In this document: piece after piece, positions 1 through 6,389 of the stretch
How positions within the stretch are numbered: position 1 is the stretch's first letter
How the letters are laid out: the number at the start of each line of letters is the position of its first letter
Source: Deltaproteobacteria bacterium
Lineage (GTDB): Bacteria; Myxococcota_A; Polyangia; HGW-17
Direction of reading: 5' to 3'
DNA: 6,389 bases
NCBI GenBank assembly: GCA_003249585.1
Contig: QKIM01000083.1
Coordinates: forward strand, 1 to 6,389
Position numbers and translations under genes: made by a program
Notes under the pieces: generated by a model
Told to the model about the DNA's origin: nothing
The model's input: only the letters and a program-made list of their open reading frames with translations
The model's database searches: none

Positions 1-1538
<1,538 letters not shown>

Positions 1539-1616
1539 TGTCGTTACCTTTTGCTTCGTCGGCGCATCATGGGTGGAGCCGGATCGTTCCTTGCCGTGGA
1601 TCCGAAGGCACGGATC

Positions 1617-1645
1617 ACTGTAGGGAATATGGGGAACAGGGTCAA
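1617..1645 (-). promoter_or_regulatory. Predicted sigma70-type promoter for the amylase-like gene
   Basis: Reading the minus strand, TTGACC (1640-1645) and TACAGT (1617-1622) are separated by exactly 17 bases. These match the -35 and -10 consensus at 5 of 6 and 4 of 6 positions. Transcription would start near 1610, leaving a leader of about 70 bases before the start codon at 1538. With its own promoter, the amylase-like gene is probably not just the tail of the upstream protease transcript. Confidence 0.6.
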
Positions 1646-1700
1646 CCGTGGTTCATCACCGAGACGTCTTTTCCCGTGGCGCACCATGGTCGCAGGCGAG

Positions 1701-1738
1701 GCGACACGGGCCACGGGGCCCAGGTGTCCAGGTGTCGC
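1701..1738 (-). terminator. Strong hairpin just after the HExxH lipoprotein gene, no U-tract
   Basis: On the plus strand GACACGGGCC (1703-1712) pairs with GGCCC (1717-1721) and GTGTC (1724-1728) around the loop ACGG, with a 2-base bulge. A second copy of the outer right arm, GTGTCGC (1732-1738), can instead pair with GCGACAC (1701-1707), because CAGGTGTC is tandemly repeated at 1721-1736. The hairpin starts 9 bases after the stop codon at 1747. No run of T follows it in the minus direction, so it may be a non-canonical terminator or a 3'-end stabiliser. Confidence 0.4.
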
Positions 1739-1746
1739 ACACGGGA

Positions 1747-3027
1747 TCATGGACAGGGCGCCGTGCGGTCCACGCCACCGAAAAACTCCTGGGCCAGGAG
1801 CGTCCACGCCCGGGCGTTCTCGGTGGGGCCGCACTTGAAGGCGCCAGGGGCGCTGTAGCCCAGGGCGCGGCGCAGGGTTCCAGTGGAGACGGCGCTCATG
1901 ACCGCCCGCTGCTCGAGGTAGTACCGGACGGCCAGCTCCGCCCCGTACTCCGCCACGTCGCTCTCGTGGTGGAAGGCGTAGAAGACATTGTCCTTGCGCA
2001 CTTTTGTCTTGTAGGGGGCGTAGGGGCGCAGACAGCGCTGGTACCGGGCGCCCTGCCGGCTCCCCTTGACCATGTGCCTGCGACACCGCTTGAGGATCCC
2101 TTCGTAGATCTTCCCGAGGGCCCGGGTGGTCCAGTCCCGGTGATCGCGGTCATTGAGGTGAAAGATCTCGTGGTAGAGGGTCTCGCGCACTCCCGCTGCG
2201 CTCCCGAGCAGCGAGCCGTTGACGTTGTAGGCGACGGTCCAGTCCCAGGCCGAGGCCGACGGCGTGCGCTTCCCCACGGTGCGGTAGAACTTGAAGGAGA
2301 GGTGGGTGAACCGGTACTGGAGCGGTTTTGAGGAGCCCTTCCCCAGCCAGGTGAAGAACTGTCTGAACCCGCTGAAGCTCTGCTTCACGCGGCGCAGTTG
2401 AGGGAGATGCCGTCCCACGGGCAGCTGGGGCACCATGTGCAGCGTGCCCCGCCAGCCCCCGTCCCGGACCTGTTTGGGACGCAGTCCAGCCACCACTCCA
2501 ACAGCATCGTACAGCGCCAGGGCCAGTGCGCGTGCCTTGGCATGACCCGCGTATCGGCCCCCTATCAGGCACCGTACCCGCAAGGCCGTGGTGACCCCGG
2601 GGCAGCCTGCCAGACGCGTCTTCCACAGGGGCGCTCCACTCTTTGCCTTGGGGTAGAGCAGCCTGGCGGCGGCCGCTGGGGATATGTGGGAGATGGCAGG
2701 TTTTGGCGCGGCGGCGGGGACCGCCACTGCCGGCGGGGCGGGGCGGGGGACGGGCTTCGCCATTGGTGGAGCAGACGGAGCCATGGGGCCCAAAGGCGCA
2801 ACCCGTGCTGCAAACAGCGTCCGATCATCCATGTCCGCTGACGGAGTCGTTGTCTCATCGGGTGGAGGGGCGGGGCTCCTCGTTCCTTCAGCGTATGCCA
2901 CCGTGGAGCCGTCACCGGAGGCTTCCCGACACGCTGCAAGGCAGGTCAGCGAGGCCAGCACGATGGTTGCCTGCCACCATCTGTGACCCCGAAAGACCTT
3001 CCTGGGGGAGCGTGATCGCCGTTCCAT
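1747..3027 (-). CDS. Predicted zinc-metalloprotease lipoprotein (HExxH), family not recognised
   Basis: 426 residues. The N-terminus is basic, then hydrophobic, and ends in the lipobox LAAC (Cys33), so an envelope-anchored lipoprotein is likely. Residues about 50-115 form a low-complexity Pro/Ala linker. The globular part runs from about 115 to the end. It holds HEIFH at 286-290 in an LYHEIFHLND context, the classic HExxH zinc-binding helix. A second helix at 353-372 contains HHESDVAEYGAEL; Glu360 or Glu364 is the likely third zinc ligand, as in gluzincin-type enzymes. Cysteines at 142, 153, 315, 332, 399 and 425 could form disulfides. The frame stays open upstream to 3366, but the residues before 3027 are basic and unstructured while a signal peptide begins exactly at this ATG. 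No Shine-Dalgarno is visible. Substrate unknown. It is divergent from the lipoprotein operon at 3175. Confidence 0.82.
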   Translation of the reverse strand: MERRSRSPRKVFRGHRWWQATIVLASLTCLAACREASGDGSTVAYAEGTRSPAPPPDETTTPSADMDDRTLFAARVAPLGPMAPSAPPMAKPVPRPAPPAVAVPAAAPKPAISHISPAAAARLLYPKAKSGAPLWKTRLAGCPGVTTALRVRCLIGGRYAGHAKARALALALYDAVGVVAGLRPKQVRDGGWRGTLHMVPQLPVGRHLPQLRRVKQSFSGFRQFFTWLGKGSSKPLQYRFTHLSFKFYRTVGKRTPSASAWDWTVAYNVNGSLLGSAAGVRETLYHEIFHLNDRDHRDWTTRALGKIYEGILKRCRRHMVKGSRQGARYQRCLRPYAPYKTKVRKDNVFYAFHHESDVAEYGAELAVRYYLEQRAVMSAVSTGTLRRALGYSAPGAFKCGPTENARAWTLLAQEFFGGVDRTAPCP

Positions 3028-3033
3028 GGGGAA

Positions 3034-3039
3034 ACTATA
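3034..3039 (-). promoter_or_regulatory. Possible -10 element giving a leaderless transcript of the HExxH lipoprotein gene
   Basis: The minus strand carries TATAGT (5 of 6 matches to TATAAT), ending 6 bases before the A of the ATG at 3027. Normal -10 spacing would place the transcription start on that A. This fits the absence of any Shine-Dalgarno upstream. No convincing -35 hexamer is seen at 15-18 bases, so the call is weak. Confidence 0.3.
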
Positions 3040-3163
3040 CGCCAAAAGGGCACATAACGCCCGTTCCTCGATGCATTTTCTGCTCTCCAATTTTATCTGA
3101 GCAGGTGTTGTGGTAGGATGAAAGGCCTGAAGAAGACGCCGGAATCGATGCGTCCGCCCCTTT

Positions 3164-3168
3164 GGAGG
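3164..3168 (+). promoter_or_regulatory. Ribosome binding site that decides the start of the WXXGXW lipoprotein
   Basis: GGAGG sits 6 bases before the ATG at 3175 and 3 bases before the ATG at 3172. The frame is also open from an ATG at 3118, but that one has no well-spaced Shine-Dalgarno and would bury the signal peptide behind 19 mostly basic residues. The start at 3175 is preferred. Confidence 0.65.
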
Positions 3169-3174
3169 AAGATG

Positions 3175-4581
3175 ATGTCTGTCCGTGTCCTTGCTTTTTT
3201 CGCGTTCCTTGGGGGTCTTGGCTGCTCTCCTCCCAGGCCGCATCTCGTGGAGAAGGGGACGTACAAGACCTTTCGCCTCAACAGGCGCTGCTCTCAGGGG
3301 CCCTTTGTGTTTCGCGCCAGGGTTGTGGGGGCGAGATGGGGCGAAAAGCTGGAGTTGAAGGTCCATTCACCCCGGTCCATCAAATTCAAGGCTGAGCTCC
3401 AGATCGGGACGAGGCCCAAGAGGGTTGTCGAAGAAGGGGCTGAAAATGTGAACTTCTTTTGTCTCCACAACAGCCCCGGGGGGAACGCAGGGAAGGGCCC
3501 CACGGCAGGCGGTCAGGGCGAGCCAGGGAGAACAGCAGCCCCCGGGGAACCCCGTGAAAAAGCGCCTCCCCCCGAGCGCGCGGAATTGCGGCTCATCCCG
3601 GTGCCGGGCACCCAAAAGCCCGACAAAGAGGTGTACACCATACGTCTTTACGATTTTCAGATAGTCAGGCTCGATGGAAGACCGGAACTGGCGAAGGGGG
3701 AAGCGGTCCTCATCACCCTCTGGTCCTATGAACCAGTTGATTTTCAAAACGTGTATTTTGAATTGCGTCACACGGTCTATGAGCCCGACGATGAGAAGAA
3801 ATGGATCCGGTACCTGACGGAGCAACAGCAAAAGGAATTCCTGAGGGCCCACCGCTTCTGCTACAGCCGCTGGAGAGAAAGGGTCAAGACCACGACCTGC
3901 CGTCAGTTCTATGATCAGGCCACCTACGACCGGTGCACGCGGCCGGCTGTCCTGGGCAGCAGACGGTGCTGGGATGCTTCCCTCAAGGGAGTGACCATTG
4001 AGCAAAAAAAGATCAGGGTGGTGACGTACCATCGGCCCGCCCCGGTGAAGAAGAAACCTCCCCGGAGGGTGGTACACCGTAAAAAGGCGCCATCCAGGGC
4101 GGCCTCAAAACCCGCCCCCGTGGAGATCCTCCTTGTCCCAGAGTCTGTCTTCATCACGGAAAAGGACCCCACGGAGCATCCGCCTTCAGAGAAGAAACCT
4201 CCTTCACCACTCAGGGAGGTGCAGCCGCCCAGGCCCTCCCGTAACGCCATGTGGGTGGACGGTATGTGGAAATGGAGCGGCTCGAAATGGGTCTGGCTGG
4301 GAGGATTCTGGCGGGTCCCCAGGGCTGACATCGACACCCTGCAGGTGGCCAGGGCTCCCAAACTGCCCCCGTCGAAGAAGGTCGCCGACCCCGTCGGACC
4401 TTCCCCCTTGGCTGGCGCCCAATGGGCTGCAGGATACTGGATGTGGACCGGTTCGGGCTTCATCTGGGTCAAGGGACGCTGGGTGCTCCCCGCGTCACAG
4501 GGGATGCGCTGGATACCCCCTCGGTGGGTGAGAACGCCCAGGGGGATCTACCTCATGCCGGGAAGGTGGGGGAAAAAATGA
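3175..4581 (+). CDS. Lipoprotein with unnamed paralog domain, cysteine cluster and WXXGXW-repeat C-terminus
   Basis: 468 residues. A short signal peptide ends GLGC, with Cys17 the predicted lipidated residue (relaxed lipobox with G at -3). Residues about 30-200 form a domain shared with the next gene: CSQGPFV (39-45), GARWGEKLEL, Cys96, and ITLWSYEPVD (180-189). A Gly/Pro-rich insert covers about 100-135. Residues 222-270 are polar, with Cys229, 242, 254 and 265 at regular 11-13 residue spacing, possibly a disulfide-tied helical hairpin. A Lys/Pro-rich linker covers about 287-357. The tail has four WXXGXW motifs at 360-365, 374-379, 417-422 and 431-436, plus degenerate copies at 446-451 and 460-465; this matches the known WXXGXW repeat type found in exported proteins. 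First gene of an operon; its stop overlaps the next start. Function unknown; an envelope-surface role is inferred from signal and repeats. Confidence 0.85.
   Translation: MSVRVLAFFAFLGGLGCSPPRPHLVEKGTYKTFRLNRRCSQGPFVFRARVVGARWGEKLELKVHSPRSIKFKAELQIGTRPKRVVEEGAENVNFFCLHNSPGGNAGKGPTAGGQGEPGRTAAPGEPREKAPPPERAELRLIPVPGTQKPDKEVYTIRLYDFQIVRLDGRPELAKGEAVLITLWSYEPVDFQNVYFELRHTVYEPDDEKKWIRYLTEQQQKEFLRAHRFCYSRWRERVKTTTCRQFYDQATYDRCTRPAVLGSRRCWDASLKGVTIEQKKIRVVTYHRPAPVKKKPPRRVVHRKKAPSRAASKPAPVEILLVPESVFITEKDPTEHPPSEKKPPSPLREVQPPRPSRNAMWVDGMWKWSGSKWVWLGGFWRVPRADIDTLQVARAPKLPPSKKVADPVGPSPLAGAQWAAGYWMWTGSGFIWVKGRWVLPASQGMRWIPPRWVRTPRGIYLMPGRWGKK
4252..4575 (+). repeat. WXXGXW repeat region in the C-terminus of the operon's first lipoprotein
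   Basis: Two paired motifs about 57 residues apart, WVDGMW...WLGGFW and WAAGYW...WVKGRW, each have a short Trp-rich hairpin between the two copies. Degenerate copies follow (WIPPRW and LMPGRW). The layout suggests small beta-hairpin units joined by a Pro/Lys-rich linker. Confidence 0.8.
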
Positions 4582-5234
4582 TCAGGCGTCTGGCCCCACT
4601 TCTATTGCTCCTGGCCGGATCTGGCTGCGGACCCAATCTCATGACCGTGGCGAACAAAAGGCAGTCCTGGGTTCCCACCGCCAAATGCAGCGCGGGTCCC
4701 TTTGTGATCAAGACCTTCGCCCTGGGGGCCAGGTACGGGGAGAATCTTGAGATCACCTTCTCCCACCACCGCAGGGCCGTCTTCTTCCTCGCCGTCAAGG
4801 TGGGGGAGGGTGCCCCCGTCAAGACGACGTTGAACATGGGGGGAAAGGCTGAAAACCGCTGTCTGTTGAAAAGGGTGACGGCCCCCAAAACCCTTGAGGA
4901 GACGCCCGTGCCGGATGGAAAAGCCTATCTGAGTCCCCGGGACTATGAGCGGCACCCTTTTGAGCAGATGACAGTGTATAATAAGTACTCGCATCGGACG
5001 GAGCCCAAATACGCCTACGTGTCCAGGTACAAGACGCTGCTGGAGGTCAAACCCACGGGCGGCAAGTGGCGCCTTGAGTTTGCCCTGATCGGAGTCCGCT
5101 CCATTGCGAGGGGAACGCCCATCACCATCACGATCTGGTCCCCAGAACCCGTGGACACGAGCGGTCTCTTGATCACCCTCACCCAGAATTACTACAGGAA
5201 GAACAAAAATACGAAAATCATTCGAAAGCGGTGA
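4578..5234 (+). CDS. Lipoprotein paralogous to the N-terminal domain of the preceding gene
   Basis: 218 residues. The N-terminus MIRR, a run of leucines and GSGC give a lipoprotein signal with predicted lipidated Cys17. The mature part matches the upstream gene's N-terminal domain in order: CSAGPFV (37-43), GARYGENLEI (50-59), Cys95, and ITIWSPEPVD (184-193). The two conserved cysteines (37 and 95 here, 39 and 96 upstream) probably form a disulfide. It lacks the cysteine cluster and WXXGXW tail and ends in a basic stretch. The start ATG overlaps the upstream TGA as ATGA (4578-4581), a common sign of translational coupling; GGTGG at 4565-4569 serves as ribosome binding site inside the upstream coding end. 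I recognise no named family. The two products may interact or act in the same envelope location. Confidence 0.87.
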   Translation: MIRRLAPLLLLLAGSGCGPNLMTVANKRQSWVPTAKCSAGPFVIKTFALGARYGENLEITFSHHRRAVFFLAVKVGEGAPVKTTLNMGGKAENRCLLKRVTAPKTLEETPVPDGKAYLSPRDYERHPFEQMTVYNKYSHRTEPKYAYVSRYKTLLEVKPTGGKWRLEFALIGVRSIARGTPITITIWSPEPVDTSGLLITLTQNYYRKNKNTKIIRKR

Positions 5235-5251
5235 AGGCGCCGTGCGCCTTC
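5233..5251 (+). terminator. Perfect 8-bp hairpin overlapping the operon's last stop codon
   Basis: GAAGGCGC (5233-5240) and GCGCCTTC (5244-5251) are exact inverse complements around a 3-base loop. The left arm begins inside the TGA stop codon (5232-5234). No T-run follows, so it is terminator-like but not a canonical intrinsic terminator. Confidence 0.45.
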
Positions 5252-5297
5252 CGTGACCATCCCACGGCGGCGCTCTGGAACCTTACATATTGATGGC

Positions 5298-5339
5298 GCA
5301 CAGGGTTGGTTTTTTAGGGATCGGTGTGATACCCTGTGC
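5298..5339. promoter_or_regulatory. Inverted repeat upstream of the MORN-like gene, possible operator
   Basis: GCACAGGGT (5298-5306) and ACCCTGTGC (5331-5339) are exact 9-base inverse complements separated by 24 bases. Their centres are 33 bp apart, about three helical turns. A weak promoter-like pair, TTGGTT (5306-5311) and GATACC with an upstream TG (5328-5333, 16-base gap), overlaps both arms. The repeat may be an operator, or an RNA hairpin in the leader. No T-run follows it. Confidence 0.35.
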
Positions 5340-5390
5340 CGAAAGGTTTCAGGTCAGATAAGTCCCCAACGATCCCAGGAGGTGTCTCCC

Positions 5391-6071
5391 ATGTCGACCA
5401 TTCTCATCCTTGCAGTGACCTCCGTGTTGAGTCTCCCCGGCTTTGGGGCCTCACCATGGAAAAAATGCGATCCACACCTGGGGCGGTTTGTCCGGTCCAC
5501 GGATGGCCCGGTCGCGGGCCCCCACGGGGTCCGTCAGCGAAAATTTGTCTTCGCCCCCATGCCGTCGCTCAAGGGGCTCAAGACAGGGTGGAATTACACC
5601 AGGGTCAACAGGAAGAGGCATGGCCTGCAGATCTATGTCCTGGGGACCTCCGTCAATGTCGAGTACTACGACCATGGCACATTGCGGTCCACGGCGACCT
5701 ACCGCAAGGGCAAACCGGGCGGGGGGTTCTATCGGCACGACGCGCGCGGCCGCAAGGATGGCCTGCAGTATTACACCAGCGGCAGCTATTACAGCATTGA
5801 GCTATACGACCACGGAAAGAAGGTTCGGTTCGGGGCCTACAAGGACGGCATCCCAAACGGGTGGTTCTTTCAATACAACACCCGCGGGCAGAAGCATGGT
5901 GTCCAGATAAACGTGGGGAAGAATTCCTGGACCATCGAACACTATGAGAACGGCAAACAGCACGGCTTTGCCGGAACATACCGTGGTCGAGTGAAACACG
6001 GATGGCACTACATGTGGTCCCACGGGAAGATGCTGCGCAAGACCTACTACGTCAACGGTGTCGCCCGATAG
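5391..6071 (+). CDS. Secreted MORN/YwqK-like repeat protein
   Basis: 226 residues. The first 20 or so form a Sec signal peptide of the non-lipoprotein type, with a likely cut after GFGA (residue 20); the only nearby cysteine is Cys26. From about residue 66 the protein consists of diverged repeats with a period near 46 residues: G-W/F at 66, 112, 157 and 204; HG-LQ type turns at 78, 124 and 170; and YDHG, YDHG, YENG at 93, 139 and 185. The aromatic, G-K-x-x-G pattern resembles MORN_2 repeats, seen in proteins often labelled YwqK-family antitoxins. No toxin partner is present and the protein is exported, so an antitoxin role is not supported. AGGAGG (5377-5382) lies 8 bases upstream of this ATG, which rules out the longer frame open from 5253. 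Likely beta-rich and extracytoplasmic; function unknown. Confidence 0.85.
   Translation: MSTILILAVTSVLSLPGFGASPWKKCDPHLGRFVRSTDGPVAGPHGVRQRKFVFAPMPSLKGLKTGWNYTRVNRKRHGLQIYVLGTSVNVEYYDHGTLRSTATYRKGKPGGGFYRHDARGRKDGLQYYTSGSYYSIELYDHGKKVRFGAYKDGIPNGWFFQYNTRGQKHGVQINVGKNSWTIEHYENGKQHGFAGTYRGRVKHGWHYMWSHGKMLRKTYYVNGVAR
5586..6071 (+). repeat. MORN-like protein repeats, period about 46 residues
   Basis: Three full units and one shortened unit. Each runs G-W/F plus aromatics, a basic turn, G-L/V-Q, a beta strand, YDHG or YENG, then a strand ending in G-K or a similar pair. The Gly at 78, 124 and 170, and the Asp/Glu at 94, 140 and 186, are spaced exactly 46 residues apart. The last unit (from 204) is truncated and ends with the protein. 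Confidence 0.75.
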
Positions 6072-6102
6072 TGTCATTGCGATTCTCTGTCCCTTCCCTG
6101 AG

Positions 6103-6109
6103 TTTTTTT
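6103..6109 (+). terminator. T7 run after the MORN-like gene, weak terminator candidate
   Basis: Seven consecutive T begin 31 bases after the stop codon at 6071. The stem before them is very weak (CTC/GAG flanking at most), so only the U-tract half of an intrinsic terminator is evident. The position, between two convergent genes, fits a transcription end. Confidence 0.3.
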
Positions 6110-6155
6110 GGTCGTCACACCCACTGATGTGTAGAAGCGCCTTATGGCCTGGAAT

Positions 6156-6296
6156 TCAGAAGCTAAACTGGGTTTTTACGTCAAGATGTATATCCTTGGC
6201 GCGGAATGTTCCGTAGTGCCCATACCAGGAGGAGCCCTGTGCCTGGGGAGCCAACAACAGCATCGATAATGCCGTAAAAAGTTGAAATCCACGCAT
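6156..6296 (-). CDS. Small secreted peptide, 46 residues, or remnant 5' end of a larger gene
   Basis: The start ATG at 6296 follows AGGAGG (6302-6307 on the complementary strand) by 5 bases, one of the best ribosome binding sites in the window. The N-terminus is a clear signal peptide: MRG, a hydrophobic core LFTALSMLLLA, and a likely cut near PQA (residues 17-19) or AQG. The mature part is about 25 residues, rich in aromatics (SSWYGHYGTF) and ending TQFSF before TGA. It has no cysteine and no further membrane segment. The leader peptide and ribosome site argue for a real gene. A truncated gene that lost its body is the main alternative. It is convergent with the MORN-like gene, 84 bases away. 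I do not recognise a family. Confidence 0.6.
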   Translation of the reverse strand: MRGFQLFTALSMLLLAPQAQGSSWYGHYGTFRAKDIHLDVKTQFSF

Positions 6297-6389
6297 GAAA
6301 TCCTCCTTTTAAACGAAGTCCCGTTTCGAAGGGGGAACCAAAAAGGGGAGACAGGTATTTCACCACACATCGGAATAGTGGTCCTCTGG
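6297..6389. other. Upstream region of the small secreted peptide gene
   Basis: Apart from the Shine-Dalgarno, AAACG (6311-6315) and CGTTT (6322-6326) form a small inverted repeat directly upstream of it, and could fold beside the ribosome site. No convincing -35/-10 pair was found before the window ends. Confidence 0.3.

Noticed and set aside
3048..3062. GGGC...GCCC small inverted repeat between the divergent genes
   Set aside because: Arms of only 4 bases in GC-rich DNA are expected by chance; too weak to call an operator.
3028..3366. A 113-residue upstream extension of the HExxH lipoprotein frame
   Set aside because: It overlaps the divergent lipoprotein gene, has no domain, and would place the signal peptide internally.
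3367..4077. A 236-residue minus-strand frame
   Set aside because: It is antisense to the first operon lipoprotein, with no signal, domain or ribosome site; a shadow frame.
4422..4577. A longer N-terminus for the second operon lipoprotein
   Set aside because: It would overlap about 160 bases of the WXXGXW coding region and bury a clear lipoprotein signal that starts at 4578.
4570..4585. A frameshift splitting one gene into the two operon lipoproteins
   Set aside because: The second has its own signal peptide, lipobox and start codon, and repeats the first's N-terminal domain; this is an ATGA gene junction.
5253..5390. A longer N-terminus for the MORN-like protein from the ATG at 5253
   Set aside because: The signal peptide and a well-spaced AGGAGG both point to the ATG at 5391.
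5391..6071. Toxin-antitoxin antitoxin of the YwqK label
   Set aside because: The protein is exported and no toxin-like gene is adjacent; only the repeat type is shared.
6181..6370. Two minus-strand frames of 61 and 64 residues at the right end
   Set aside because: They overlap the 46-residue peptide gene in other frames, lack a signal peptide and a good ribosome site at their starts.

Overview
The window is GC-rich bacterial DNA and reads as a run of genes for exported proteins. Every coding region I can support starts with a signal peptide. Four of the six look like lipoproteins. Alanine/proline-rich lipoprotein linkers, EGF-like cysteine modules on a lipoprotein, and short 'GC' lipoboxes suggest a Myxococcota or deltaproteobacterial type of organism. 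That placement is an inference from style; there is no taxonomic marker here. I see no tRNA, rRNA, CRISPR array, insertion sequence or phage gene.

Layout. (1) 1-1538, minus strand: the first 512 residues of a large GH13 alpha-amylase-like lipoprotein, cut by the left edge of the window. Its order is lipobox, chitobiase/HEX_C-type beta domain, two tandem starch-binding modules (CBM26-like), two six-cysteine EGF-like modules, then the start of the GH13 barrel up to conserved region I. A good sigma70-type promoter lies at 1617-1645. (2) 1747-3027, minus strand: a 426-residue lipoprotein with an HExxH zinc-protease signature, in a family I do not recognise. (3) 3175-5234, plus strand: a two-gene operon with a 4-base ATGA overlap. 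It encodes two paralogous lipoproteins that share an unnamed domain; the first also carries a cysteine cluster and a WXXGXW-repeat tail. (4) 5391-6071, plus strand: a secreted MORN/YwqK-like repeat protein with a period of about 46 residues. An inverted repeat lies in its upstream region. (5) 6156-6296, minus strand: a 46-residue secreted peptide gene with a near-ideal ribosome binding site, convergent with gene 4.

The genes do not form a recognised pathway. The amylase would bind and cut starch or glycogen at the cell surface. The HExxH lipoprotein probably acts on protein in the periplasm or outside the cell. The WXXGXW and MORN-like proteins look like envelope or surface proteins of unknown role. 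The most original material is the paralogous lipoprotein pair, the HExxH lipoprotein, and the small secreted peptide.
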